Shown one piece after another: positions 47,001 to 57,839 of a DNA stretch of 64,000 bases (positions are counted from its first letter, which is position 1; each line of letters starts with the position of its first letter). The notes under the pieces are model-generated. The model saw only the letters and a list, made by a program, of their open reading frames with translations. It was not told where the DNA came from and searched no databases. The DNA lies in the NCBI GenBank assembly GCA_000727475.1, contig KL647319.1:108902-172901 (forward strand), read 5' to 3'. This DNA comes from Sarcocystis neurona (taxonomy: Eukaryota; Apicomplexa; Conoidasida; Eucoccidiorida; Sarcocystidae). The translations under genes and the position numbers were made by a program.

Positions 47001-49422
47001 ATACGTAGAGAGAGAATGTAACAGACCCGCAGAAGGGGAAATGCAGACACCGGTGCTGCAGACGTACATACCGTGGGTACGGACACCAAGAGAATGCCCC
47101 AGGGTGAAAAACAGAGACGGCTGCGAGAGAAGAAATTACATATCCACCTCTTTCGTCCTCTCTCTCTTGAAGGTAATATACGTATATATATGAATATACA
47201 CACATACATGCATCTCACCTATATACACACATATACACAGAATACGTGCGCATGCACGTCATTTCATACGGACATATTCACGCAATTCAACAAAGAGGCA
47301 AAACTACGTTTACACATAATATATGTATATATAATATATATGAAATAATACATATAGAGAGAGAGAAAAAGAGAGAGTCCGTATATATATATATATATGT
47401 GTATAGGTGCGTTTGAGTGAGGCAGGTGACGGATGACGTGCTGACTACGGAGTGCGAAACGGAGTGTACGTACACCCACCGCAGTGATGTCGTGAACAGC
47501 AAGAGCTCGTAGTTGGGAATCGGGAGGCCAGGAATAAAAAAGAGGAAATTCTTCGTTTTTGAGTTTTCTTCTTCTACTCCTTCTCCTCAGGTCATCTGCC
47601 TCTCTTTGTTCTTCTTTTTCCTCTCCCGGGGCGGCGGGGGCACGTGCAGCAGAAGCAGCAGCAGCAACTGCGAGAGAGGAAGTTTCGGCTTCGTCTCCTC
47701 GACTACGGAGATCTGCCTCATTCAGAGAAATTGAGGCAAGAAATGAATATTCGTCTTCGCACGCATCTCCTTGGCCGCAGGAGACAGAAGAAACAGATAA
47801 AGAAGAAGGCTCCGTCGCAGCAGCAGCAGCAGCACCCACACGTGGGCATGCAGCCGCTACATCTGCAGGAGAAGAAGAACGAGAGAGAACAGCAGCAGCG
47901 AGTGGTGAGGGAAACGCGGCAGCACCAAGATCTGCAGCACAAGAAGAAATAGGACGTCCTTCAGTATCTACTGTTGCCACTGCTGTTGCTGCTTCTCTTG
48001 CTCTTGCTGCTTTGACTGTTGATTCTGCTGCTGCTGTTGCTGTTGTTCCTGCTTCTGCTCCTGTTGCTGTCCCTGCTGCTGTATCTGCTGCCGTTCCTGC
48101 TTCTGCTCCTGCTGCTGTTGCTGCTGCTGTTGCTGCTGCGGCTCTTGCTGTTGCTGCTCTTCCTGTTGCTGCTGCTGGTGCTTTCTCTTTTTCAGCCTCT
48201 GGGATCCGTTCCCCCGCTGCTGCTGCCCCTGCTGAGTCATCTGCCGCGGCGTCTCTCCTCGTCAGCAATTCTTCTTCCTTTTCTCCCTTTTCTTCTTCTT
48301 CCTCCTCTCCCTGTTTTTCTTCATTTTCTTCTTCTTCTTCTTCCTCTTCTTCACCAGTGTCGGTTTTTTGTCGTGTTGCAACATTTGCTGCTGCTTCACC
48401 GACGTCCACGCGTGGTGACGGTGGTGTAGCGGCAGTTGCTGCTGTTGTCCCACGCATCTCTTCTCCGTTTTCGTCTTCTTCATTTTCTACTCCTTCTTCT
48501 TCAATCTCCTTTTCCCCTTCTTCTTCTTCTTCTTCCTTTTTTTTGTCGTGCTCGTCGACAGCTGTCGCGCCTACTGTCCCCGCAAAAGAAGACGAAGAAG
48601 AAGCACTGCTGCGGCTGTCCCACCTTTGCTGAAGAGCAGCAGCGGCAGCAGCAGCAAAAAACAGGAAAACGGCATTCGAGTGCAGTGGTGGGGCAACCCT
48701 GCGCATACACGCCAAGCAGGTTATTCATTTATTCCCCCACCCCCCCCAGCACACACGTCTCAACACATATTTGTAGAAGAAGAACTTCATAGCAAATACA
48801 CATCCGTGTGCACACACATATATATATATATATATAGCAAATACATATACAAGTATAAATATATATACATATACATAGCAAATACGTATGCATATGCGAA
48901 TGTACGTACATATATATATATATGTATAAATATCTGTAAACACGTATACGTACATGTATAGGGGAGACAGAGAGTGATAAGGACAGGTCCATTTGTGTTC
49001 CGAGAATTTCACGTAAATATGTATGCGTGTGTGCATGCGTGTATATATATATAAATATACCTATATACAAATAGTTACACATATATATATATATATGGCC
49101 ACATATAGGGGAAGAGAGGAAAATATTCGGTTGCCTTTTCTCTCTACGGAGATATATCTGGGTGGAAATTGTCTTCTTTCCAAAACGAATATATGTGTGT
49201 GTAGGTGTACATGTCCATAATACACACAGATATACATATATATACATATATATATATATATGAGAGTGTACGTAGACACGTTCAAAACATACATATATAT
49301 ATAGATAGATAGATATAGAGAGAGACAGACAGATATATGAGAAACCAGTGGATCGATATATATATATATGCTAGTGCACCTGAGGTATCTGCATAGCTCT
49401 GTCCCTCTCTCTCAATAAATAG

Positions 49423-49467
<45 letters not shown>

Positions 49468-52400
49468 GGGCACGTACATGTACATATATCTATATGTACA
49501 TATACATCCACACCAGTCATCACATAGAGAGCATATACATATATATGTATATATATATATATCTTCATATAGAAAATATATAGTAGTAGTACACATGTGT
49601 TCTCAGGTATACACGGATAAACACTTACACACTTAGGAATATATATTTAGACAGCTACAAAACCTCACTTGATAGAAGCATGTATACATATATAGATATA
49701 AATATGTATATATAGAGAGAGAGATATATGTATATATTTGTGATGGGTAACTAATCTCATGCCGACCGGCTCCACAATATACGTATTTACGTATAAATAT
49801 CTGTGTGAGGATATATACATGTGTGTATACATATACACCCGTATATGTATATATATGTATATACATATGTACGCATGTACGTATGGACACACACACACAC
49901 ACACATGTGTACATATCTTTACGTATGGAGAATCGCTCACGTCGGTCTGCTACACAGACATATATATGTATATATATATATACACATACATATACATATC
50001 TATACATAGATATACATATCTGTACATAGACATACATATCTATACATACATATACATATCTATACATACATATACATTTCTATACATACATTTATATACA
50101 TATATATATTTCTTAGTAGTTTCTAAGGCACTTATGCAGGATTGATGCCTTTTGACGTGAACTGTTGAGTTTCTCTGTTTCTGTCTTCCATCTTCTCTTC
50201 CGTTTTCACCATCATCTTCTCCCCCTTCTCCTTTTCCTTCTGTCGTCATTTTCCCATTTTCTCTTGTCGTTTTCTCTTCCTCTTTTCTTCTCCCTGTCTT
50301 TTCTCTCTTTTTTGCTGCTTGCATGCGAGAGACGGCGGTACCTTTAGGAGATGTATGGCGCGCTTGGAGCAGTCGAGTCCAGCAGCAGAGATATGCGGGT
50401 ACGCTGCATGCAACAAGATTTGAGCAATCGAATCTTCGAAGAAATTACAAAAGTCCTCGTACATTTTTTCAGCTCTAGTAGTCCTCTTCCTCTTTCATCT
50501 CACAAACGAAACAACAAAAAAATATCCGCAATACTCCCAGACACACACACATCTCGACGGTCCACCTATCTATATATATATGCATGTGCACGTGTATACA
50601 CGAATACATATATGAATGCGGGAATGTATGGACATACATGCGTATGCGGGTGTGTATATATATATGTGTGTGTATCGGGGTGTGTGTATATGTATATGTA
50701 TATAAATATATACATACATATGTGTGCATGTATATATGGATATATATACATATGGATGCGTTTGTGTATGCCTATATATGTATATGCCGGTATGTAATAG
50801 ATATATATCTGCGTGTATTTGTATATATACGAATGAGTGTATATATGTATGTATGTTCGCTAAAACGCATGCAGAAAAAGAGATTACCGACACGTAATTC
50901 AGAAGCTTTAAGAAGCCTGATATACACGCGTGGCTAGATATAGTCACGCATGCAGGATAACTACAGCAAGACGTATAAAGGTAGCGCTGCGCGGGAAGAA
51001 AGGCAGCTGGGGAAGAACAAACGTCCTCAAGGTCTCGAAAGAGAAAAACGAACACGAGTCCACTGACAAAGGGGAACAGAGAGACACGCAGCTGTACACA
51101 CACACACACACACATACGCATGCACTGACAAATACACAGGGAGGGCCAGACCCAGAAAGAGAGACAGCGGGGAGAAAAGGTAGAGAAACCGAAAGACGGG
51201 GAGCAAGAGGAACCCAGACACAGGGAGGGACACACACACACACACAAAGAGAGGGACACAAAAGAGAAAAAACGACGAAGAGATAGCGAGCCAGAAACAC
51301 AACGGGAAGGCCACACACGGAAGGACTGAGGGAGAGACATACAGAGCGAGAGATACAGCGAGACACACACAGAGCGAGACACATACAGAGAAGACATACA
51401 GAGCGAGAGATACAGAGAGGACATATAGGGGGACACACAGAGAGAGACACAGAGAGATATACAGGGGGACACACAGAGCGAGAAATACAGAGAAACATAC
51501 AGCGAGACACACACAGAGCGAGACATACAGAGAGACGTACAGGGGGACATACAGGGAGACACATAGGGCGAGAGATACAGAGAGATATACAGAGAGGACA
51601 TATAGGGGGACATACACAGCGAGGCATACAGAGAGACACATACAGAGAGACACACAGAGCGAGAGATAGAGAGACACACACAGGGGGATCCACGGAGAAG
51701 ACACACAGGCGGACACACAGAGAGACATACAGGGGGACACACACGGACATAGAGGGAAGACACACAGAGAGACATACAGAGAATACATCCAGGGGGACAC
51801 ATAGAGAAGACATACAGAGAGAGACATGCAGAGCAGGAGAGATACAGAGAGACATAGAGACACACAGATCAGCCACACAGGGGGAGACACAGAGCGAAGG
51901 ATACAGAGAGACATACAGCAAGACACACAGAGAAGACATACAGGGGGATATACAGAGAGACACATACATAGAGACATACAGGGGGACACACAGGGCGAGA
52001 CATACAGAGAAGACATACAGAGAGACATACAGGGGGACACATAGAGACTATATAGAGAAGACATATAGGGGGACACACAGAGAAGAGACACAGAGAAGAC
52101 ATACAGAGCGAGCGATACAGAGAAACATACAGCGAGACACACACAGAGAGGCATACAGAGAAGACATATAGGGGGACACACAGAGAGACGCATACGTAGA
52201 GACACATACATAGAGACGTACAGAGGGGGATACATAGAGACATACAGGGGGACGCATAGAGCTAGAAATGCAGGGGGACGATACACAGAGAGGCATATAG
52301 GGGGACGACACACAGAGAAGACATACAGAGACACACACACACACACACACAGAGAAACATACAGAGAGAAACATACAGAGAGAAACATACAGAGAGACAC

Positions 52401-55400
52401 ACAGAGCGAGAGATAGAAAGAGACATACAGAGAAGACATACAGGGGGAGACACAGAGAAGATATACAGGGGGACATACAGCGAGACACACACAGAGCGAG
52501 ACATACAGAGAGACACATACAGAGAGACACATACATAGAGACATCCAGGGGGACACATACATAGAGACATACAGGGGGACACATACATAGAGACATACAG
52601 GGGTACACATACATAGAGACATACAGGGGGACACATACATAGAGACATACGGAGAGCGAGAAATAGAGAGAGACATACACACAGCGAGACATACAGGGGG
52701 ACACACAGGGGGACACAAAGAGAGTACATACAGGGGGACACACGGGGCGTGAGACACAGAGAAATATAAAGCGAGAGACACAAAGAGAGACACATACAGA
52801 GAGACATACAGAGAAGACATACAGAGAGGACATATAGGGGGACACGCACAGAGAAGACATACAGAGCGACAGATACAGAGAGACATACACACAGAGAAGA
52901 CATACACACAGCGAGACATACTGCGAGACATACAGGGCGAGAAATACAGATAGAGATATAAAGGGAGAGAGACACATACAGAGAGACACACACAGATCAG
53001 ACACACAGGGGGATACATACAGAGAAGAGATACAGGGGGATATAGAGAGAGACACATACAATGATGAGACCCACACATACATAGGGGAAGACATCGAGAA
53101 GAAAAAGGTGCATTGATATATATTTGTCTGTATTTGACAGCACATATATACCTATCTGTTGACGTGCAGGGACGCGCGGTGGGCAGAAACATACTTCGTT
53201 CTCCCTCACATCGAAGAAATTTCTATTTGCGAGTATTTACTCCTCTTTCTAATACATATACATCTGTACATCTCCTGGCCCCAACACACACACACACACA
53301 TATACCATATTTACATACACATCCATATATATATATGTTCGCGTAGATATGTTCCGCTTGGAGGCGTCGTACAAGTGGCTACAACAAGTGCGCAAGCAAA
53401 AGAGAGACGGGAAGAAAAGAAGAGACACGGAGATAAATTGAACTCTGCAAGTGAATAACACATAGACACGCATATACATATACACACAAGTAGACGCATT
53501 TGTGTACATGTGCTGCCGTCTGCTGTGCGGTGGGACACCCGAGTGAGACAGAGAGACGAACAAAACGCAGCAGCAAAAGCGAAAGGCAGGGAAGTGAAGG
53601 GAGACGGAGACAACGACAGCGAGAGACGGGCCCCACACAGAGAGACGGGGAGACAGGAGAGTCAGAAAGGGAGACAGCGAGGAAGTGGAGACGGAGACGG
53701 AGACGGAATTGTCACACCGAGAGACAGGAAGGCCAAATAGAAGGGGACTGCGAGAAGAAAACCAAAAAATGGGGCACAGAGAGACGAGAAGTCAAAGTGA
53801 CACACACACACACACAGACACACAGACAGAGACAGAGACAGGAAAGTGAGAAGAAAGGGAGAAATACAACGAAAAGACCGGAGAGACACGCAGAAGAAAT
53901 GTCAAAATGGGACAGACAGAGAAGTCAGAAAGAAAAAAACGGACGACGGAAAGTTTCGAATGTGTCTCGGTAGAAAAAGAAGCGAGGCAGGAGGCGCGTC
54001 GCATGGTGCAGCAGTCGCCGGGAGAAGGACCAGAGATCAGCAGCAAATCGAGTCGCGGGGCCCGGCAGCTCGGTATTCGGCAATTTGAATCCCAGGGAAT
54101 GGAAGTGCAGGAGACACCGCGTGAGAAATGCTGCATGCGTGGGGCCTTCTCTTTGAGAGGACGTCACATGGACACAGAAGCAAGACGACGAAGGGAGCCG
54201 CAGCAGCAACAGCAGCTGTGTTTCTCTCTCCTCGACACATAAAAAGCAACGCATGCACGAGACTGGAAAAGAGAAGACAGAGACATGCACTACACCCCCA
54301 CCCGACCACCTTCCGAAAAATAATGCGCCGCTCGCAGCAGCCCGCGAAGCAGCAGCACTAGCAGCAGCAGCAGCACTAGCAGCAGCAGCAGCACTAGCAG
54401 CAGCAGCAGCAGCACTAGCAGCAGCAGCAGCAGCACTAGCGGCAGCAGCAGCAGCACCAGCGGCAGCATCAGCAGCACCAGCGGCAGCATCAGCAGCACC
54501 AGCGGCAGCATCAGCAGCACCAGCGGCAGCATCAGCAGCACCAGCGGCAGCACCAGCAGCACTGGCGGCAGCAGCAGCAGCACTGGTGGCAGCAGCAGCA
54601 GCAGCAGTACTAGCACTAGCAGCGGCAGCACTAGCAGCAGCAGCAGTAGCAGCAGCACCAGCACCAGCGTCAGCAGCGGAGCTAGCAGCAGCAGCACTAG
54701 CAGCCGCAGCAGCACTAGCAGCAGCCGCAGCAGCACTACCACCAGCAGCTGCGGCAGCACTACCACCAGCAGTAGCGGCAGCACTAGCACCAGCAGCAGC
54801 AGCACTACCAGCAGCACTAGCGGCAACAGCAATCGCAGCAGCAGCAGAAGTAGCAGAAGCAGTAGCCGCAGGAGGAGGAAATATACCTTGTAGAATGGGA
54901 ATCAAGGCATTGCCGACACCGCAACCCACGTCCACGAGCAGCACTCGTCGACGCTCCGCAGCAGCGGGATCAGCAGCAGGAGCAGCAAGGAGTGCATCAG
55001 AGCGAGCCTCCTGCTGCTGCTGCTTGGGCTGTACGTGCTGCTCCTTCTTGTCTACAAATTCGAATTTGCTGCTGCTGCTACTGCTGCACCCAACCGGAAC
55101 TGCGCCCCTGTGACTGCAACAGCAGCAACAGGAAACGGCGGAGGGAGAGGACGATGACGTTGCTGGTGCCGCAGCACCACCAGGCGCTGGCGCCTGAAGA
55201 CGAGGTGCAGCAGCAGCAGCCAACTCGGGGAACTCCTTGCCAATCCACTTGCGATCCCTGAAAAAATTTGCTTGATTTCTCTGAAATAAAATTCACATAC
55301 AAACAACCACAAAGCTTTTATTTTCTCGTCTTATAATCACTGACTACACACGAGCAGACAAATACATATATATACATATGTACATATAACACATACGTAT

Positions 55401-56033
55401 AAGAACCTGCAGCTCTGTTTCTCTACATATGTATACACCTGCAGATAAGACTAACGGACTCTATACAGGCAGATACATATATATATATATGCGTGTGTAT
55501 ATATACATACGTATATACAAGATATATGAACATACATAAAAACTTGCCGCTCTCTTTCTCTACATACCTCTATATATCTACACAGATGACTGACCGACCA
55601 CACATATATATATATATGAGCATACATGCAGATTACACAGGAGAGCCTGTCGCTCTCTTCCGCTAAACATATATATATATATATATATATGTATTTGATT
55701 GACTGACTATATGAACACAGATATGTGAATATACACATTAGTACCTCTTAGCTATTAAATGTTTTCTGTACGTCCCTATTACCTTCCCTAATATCTTATA
55801 TATATGCAGTGTAATGTACACACATAGACGTCTGACTATCTATTAGCCAGACATTCCTTCATTCATGTAAATGTATATAATATTCCTCTCACCCCTCATA
55901 TATATATTGTATTCAACTACATATAGATAGATAGAGAGGTAGAATAATTCCACATACTGTGACGCATGCACAATTTTTTATCGTACTTTGTAGAATAGAT
56001 CCCAGTTCCTGACGGCGTCCGCTTCTAGTTTTT
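40797..56033 (-). CDS. tRNA N3-methylcytidine methyltransferase (METTL2/6/8-like), 5' end missing
   Basis: Seven minus-strand exons (56033-55987, 55280-54887, 50403-50342, 48698-48624, 45962-45434, 43031-42977, 41037-40797) join in one frame to 466 residues. Landmarks of the METTL2/6/8 (Trm140) family appear in order: WDLFYK (residues 10-15), ANFFRDRKW..EFPEL (19-35), SAM motif I DVGCGVGN (132-139), the second nucleotide-binding strand LDCSKRAI (near 156-163), ADFVLLLFVLSAVPP, LLLRDYARFDYTQLRF, YVRYDGTLSHFF, EELRDLFCTRAGLEEVEN and NRKTKARMQRIWVQAKF. In other eukaryotes these enzymes make m3C at position 32 of tRNA-Thr, -Ser or -Arg using SAM. Oddities: introns of 0.7-4.5 kb full of repeats, a ~100-residue Ser/Asn insertion, and a ~55-residue Ser/Cys-rich tail. 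The first exon was not found. The family call is very sure; the substrate is not. Confidence 0.88.
41040..41420. repeat. CAGCAGCAGTGTCCACA tandem tract
   Basis: Degenerate 24-30-bp units alternating CAG/GCAGCA with TGTCCACA (about 41190-41400). The plus strand reads as (A)nVSTPA repeats. It lies in the last intron of the methyltransferase, antisense, so I treat it as non-coding. Confidence 0.8.
41421..42976. repeat. Last-intron sequence: microsatellites
   Basis: TATA runs at 41650-41750, then purine-rich plus strand to about 42130, then GATAGATAGGTAGATA repeats at 42320-42720. A ~105-bp piece starting GATAGATAGGTAGATATACT is duplicated (about 42382 and 42472). Confidence 0.7.
42977..43031 (-). 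CDS. Methyltransferase exon, EELRDLF segment
   Basis: The acceptor cacctgttgctgttttgcag is immediately before 43031, and the GTAGGA donor follows 42977. It reads EELRDLFCTRAGLEEVEN with split codons on both sides (E and Q). It corresponds to the helix after motif YFFT in METTL6 (..F..L F..AGF..VEN). Confidence 0.88.
43085..45060. repeat. Intron: ACATATAT arrays and three repeat families
   Basis: (a) 43125-43450: five diverged ~55-bp units with TATATACGTTATAAGACGCT and TTTATAYTCATA. (b) 44065-44245: four ~47-bp units, each GACGTGTATAGCCATACACC, TGTAYATTSATGTA and a TATA run; the core is itself near palindromic. (c) 44590-44790: a ~110-bp unit in two copies with ATCCATAAGATAAAAGAG. All lie within one methyltransferase intron. 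Confidence 0.85.
45061..45433. other. Intron sequence next to exon 45434
   Basis: A CT-rich stretch near 45065-45130, then plain sequence. Nothing recognised. Confidence 0.5.
45434..45962 (-). CDS. Methyltransferase catalytic-core exon
   Basis: The acceptor ttgctctctctgactttcgcag precedes 45962 and a GTGAGT donor follows 45434. It reads ECVPPSICEENAADFVLLLF, then VLSAVPPRMHAAVASRCAKL, LQQGGLLLLRDYARFDYTQL and RFARG. After a Ser/Asn/Thr insertion of about 100 residues (NGNNSSR-type repeats from CTG/TTG units) it resumes with GADTYVRYDGTLSHFFLT. The VPP..D.V.L.FVLSA and LRDYA.FD..QLRF blocks are family hallmarks. The insertion sits where relatives have about ten residues. Confidence 0.9.
45963..47263. 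other. Intron: mixed sequence, TATA runs
   Basis: C/T-rich minus strand next to the acceptor; TATA runs at 46370-46520. A 49-bp segment near 47071-47119 has good acceptor and donor look-alikes but the wrong length for the gene's phase. Confidence 0.5.
47264..48715 (-). other. Long open frames on both strands inside an intron
   Basis: A minus frame is open for 483 codons (E-rich and A-rich, with EDEYSFLASISLNEADLRSR). The plus strand is open for 357 codons in one frame (SASFREIEARNEYSSSHASP) and in another for ~120 codons after a fine acceptor, tctactccttctcctcag (RKFRLRLLDYGDLPHSEKLR, QEMNIRLRTHLLGRRR). All are built on GAA/GCA/CTG tracts. It may be a nested antisense gene, an extra methyltransferase segment, or only repeat. 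A palindrome copy is at 47463-47476. Confidence 0.3.
48624..48698 (-). CDS. Tentative methyltransferase exon
   Basis: Acceptor gtatgcgcag before 48698 and donor AAAG|GTGGGA after 48624. The 75 bp are phase 0 to phase 0, as the flanking exons require, and 25 residues is the number expected here by comparison with METTL6. It reads GCPTTALECRFPVFCCCCRC and CSSAK. ECRFPVFC could match the ..RC.VF.CDL strand, but the Cys run is a TGC repeat, so the match may be chance. Confidence 0.35.
48790..50130. repeat. ACATATAT microsatellite block (intron)
   Basis: Near-continuous TATA/ACATA/GATA repeats with CA runs. Tyr/Ile/Thr/His frames are repeat translations. Confidence 0.9.
50342..50403 (-). CDS. Methyltransferase exon, LDCSKRAI strand
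   Basis: The acceptor atcttgttgcatgcag precedes 50403 and a GTACCG donor follows 50342. It reads YPHISAAGLDCSKRAIHLLK, with the first codon split with the previous exon (Ala). It aligns to ..Y.CDFS.RAI..VK, the second SAM-contacting strand in METTL2/6/8, and continues the motif I exon (LIPILQ) exactly as METTL2 does (FPILQ). Confidence 0.85.
50570..50870. repeat. TATG/TGTG microsatellite (intron)
   Basis: GTATATATATG and GTGTGTGTAT repeats with short unique spacers. Confidence 0.85.
51080..53070. repeat. GACATACAGGGGG / GAGACACA array
   Basis: About 1.9-2.0 kb of degenerate units combining AGAGACATACAG, GGGGGACACACAG and AGCGAGACACA. At 52531-52650 a regular 26-bp unit (ACACATACATAGAGACATAC plus AGGGGG) recurs four to five times. 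The minus strand is open for 721 codons (CVSLYVSLCMSLC-type) only because of the repeat. It lies in the largest methyltransferase intron. Confidence 0.95.
53140..54240. other. Intron, purine-rich plus strand
   Basis: GAGACAGAGA-rich between 53540 and 53900, including a CACACACAGACACACAGACA run. A plus frame open at 53500-53973 is Arg/Lys/Glu/Thr-rich repeat translation. No exon is supported. Confidence 0.6.
54345..54886. repeat. GCAGCA(C/G)TAGCAGCA tract (intronic)
   Basis: About 520 bp of AGCAGCAGCACTAGC and AGCAGCACCAGCGGCAGCATC units. The minus strand reads as poly-Ala in the same frame as the exon that ends at 54887, so a 432-codon ORF runs through the donor. Homology places the splice at 54887, making the Ala tract intronic. 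Confidence 0.9.
54887..55280 (-). CDS. Methyltransferase exon with SAM motif I
   Basis: The acceptor attttatttcag precedes 55280. A donor, CAAG|GTATAT, follows 54887. It reads RNQANFFRDRKWIGKEFPEL, then an Ala/Pro/Ser/Cys linker of ~60 residues, KFEFVDKKEQHVQPKQQQQE, and ERRRVLLVDVGCGVGNALIP, ILQ. The NFF.DR.W...EFPEL block and D.GCGVGN..  PIL motif I are diagnostic. The linker between them is longer than usual. Confidence 0.92.
55340..55925. repeat. TATA microsatellites (intron)
   Basis: Three ~110-bp imperfect repeats, each with a TATA run, CCGCTCTCTTTCTCTACATA-like sequence and GACTGACTG. Confidence 0.8.
55987..56033 (-). CDS. Methyltransferase exon, WDLFYK
   Basis: The acceptor tgtttctgcctgtag precedes 56033 and a GTACGA donor follows 55987. 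It reads KLEADAVRNWDLFYK, ending in phase 0 to join RNQANFF. The WD.FYK..  ..NFF.DR pattern is the family's N-terminal signature. A phase-1 upstream exon with the start codon is still missing. Confidence 0.75.
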
Positions 56034-56039
56034 CTACAG

Positions 56040-56660
56040 GCAGAAACAGAAGCAGCAACAAACGCAGGCCGGCAGCAGCAACAGCAGCAGAACGCACCGA
56101 TCAGCAACAGCGACACGGGAACGTCGGCCCCACAACCAGCAGCAGCGTCCAAGGCAGCAGCAGCAGCAGGACTTTTAGGCCCGCAGCAGCAGCAGTAGAA
56201 GGCGACGCAGCGGAAACACCAGCACAGCAGTAGTAGCAGAACAAGAGTCAGAAGGAGCAGCACGAGAAGGACGAGGAGGTAGCCGCAGCAGCAGGAAGGA
56301 GGAGAAGAAGCAGCGGTAGGGAAGTCAAATAAAGCAGCAGATGCAACACGTGAGGAAGGCGGGGCAAAGACAGAGAAAACGCGTACCAGCAGCGGAACGG
56401 AAAAGCAACAGAACGGAGTCGTTGACAAAGCAGCAGCAGCAGCGCTAAGCGCACGGGTGCAGCAGAAGACGCAGAAAACGTAGAGCAGCACGAAGAGACA
56501 AGCAGCAAATGCAGAGGAAGAAGAAGCAGCGAAGTAGGACGAAGCGAAGGAAATGCAGCTGAACCATCGGAAACACAAAAGAGAGAACAACACATCAGGA
56601 GCAGCGTCAGGAAGGGCAGACAAACAAATAAACGGATCCAGAAGCAAAAGCATGCAGGGG
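56040..56660. other. CAG-rich block, strand unresolved
   Basis: CAG/GCA tracts on plus. The minus strand is open for 246 codons (Leu/Ala/Cys-rich, from 56653) and includes CFRWFSCISFASSYFAASSS. Plus frames have stops. It could contain the methyltransferase's missing first exon, but I could not identify it. Confidence 0.3.
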
Positions 56661-56699
56661 TGACTTCACACACTGTGAAAAAGCTACAAAGACGCGAAT

Positions 56700-57075
56700 C
56701 CATCCATGTACGTACATATATATAAGAGGATACATACATAGACATACACATATATATGTAGAGGCAGAAATTCATACATGCATGTTTTGGTAGATAGGTT
56801 GGCTGATAGATACATATATATATATATATATGCATATGCAATATACAGGTTGATAAACACATATCTATATACGCATATACATGTATATATATATATTTAT
56901 ATGTAGGCAACTGGATGGACGGCTGCTGGGTCCGTGTTTACATATAAATTGATGTATGCGTGTAAATATAGAGGTGGGGGTGAGAGAGGCAAATATTAGC
57001 GGACGTGTGGGCATGCATATACAGATACGTGTACACATATATATATATATATATATATATATGTAAATGTGTGGA
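56700..57075. repeat. TATA/GATA microsatellites
   Basis: Several TATA runs (56718, 56810, 56885, 57035-57062) with short spacers. Confidence 0.85.
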
Positions 57076-57216
57076 CAGAGAGATTTACGGGGAAAGTGTG
57101 AGCAGATGTGGTTGAACTTGAGGAGCGGTACATGCAGCAGGTTATTCTGTTCTTTTTTTCGAAAGAAAGAGAAGATATAAGCAGCTTTATACCGATGACA
57201 TGCTGCGGAAGAGCAG

Positions 57217-57495
57217 TTGCATCGGCCTCGACGCATGCGGCAGCACTTTGCAGCAGATCTCCTGTCAGCCGGAAGAGGGAAACTGCAGCAGCAAGTTCAC
57301 AGCGAGACGCACCCCACAGCAGCAGCAAAAGACCAGATAGGAGATGACGAAGACGAAGCAGCAAGAGCAGGAGCAGCAACAGGAAGAACAGGAGGAGGAC
57401 AAAGAAGAACAGTAAGAGAAGCAACGGCAGCAGCGCGACAGCGAGAGCAAGAAGAAGACGCAGTAAGAGGAGCAGCAGCACTCGCAGCAACAGAG
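57217..57495 (+). CDS. Ala/Glu/Arg-rich hypothetical exon
   Basis: The plus frame reads RQHFAADLLSAGRGKLQQQV, then HSETHPTAAAKDQIGDDEDE, and Ala/Arg/Glu-rich sequence to a good donor, AGAG|GTAAGA, at 57496. The left border is only the open-frame limit; an upstream plus frame (VELEERYMQQVILFFF, near 57110-57160) may be a preceding exon. The minus strand is Leu/Ser/Cys-rich. No function is suggested. Confidence 0.35.
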
Positions 57496-57803
57496 GTAAG
57501 AGCGCAACAAGGAGAGGAGGGTACGCAGCAGCAGTAGCAGCAGCAGCACGAGAAGCAGCAGCTGCGGAAAGAGAAAGTCATCAGCAGCAGCAGAAGCCAC
57601 GGCGGCAGAGCAGCAGTCAAACTTTAATAGCAATAGACAACCACCAGCAGTAGCAGCAAAAATGCGATATTTCTGTCAGTACACTGGGCATAGATATACA
57701 CAGAGAGATAGAGAGAGAGACAGAGAGGGGCGATATATATATATAGTGCCTGCGTACTGACTACATGCACATACGGCATGTATACGCATACACATGCGTA
57801 TAC

Positions 57804-57839
<36 letters not shown>

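Noticed and set aside
47071..47119. 49-bp segment with good splice look-alikes as the missing methyltransferase exon
   Set aside because: Its length breaks the phase (0 to 1) between flanking exons that both need phase 0, and it has no family motif.
51027..53192. 721-codon minus-strand open frame (Cys/Leu/Ser/Val-rich)
   Set aside because: It is the translation of a tandem array. The same peptides recur in all minus frames, and it lies inside a methyltransferase intron.
53925..54886. Ala-rich extension of the motif I ORF as coding
   Set aside because: METTL2 homology requires LIPILQ to join AYPHISAAGLDCSK; a donor sits exactly there and the phase fits.
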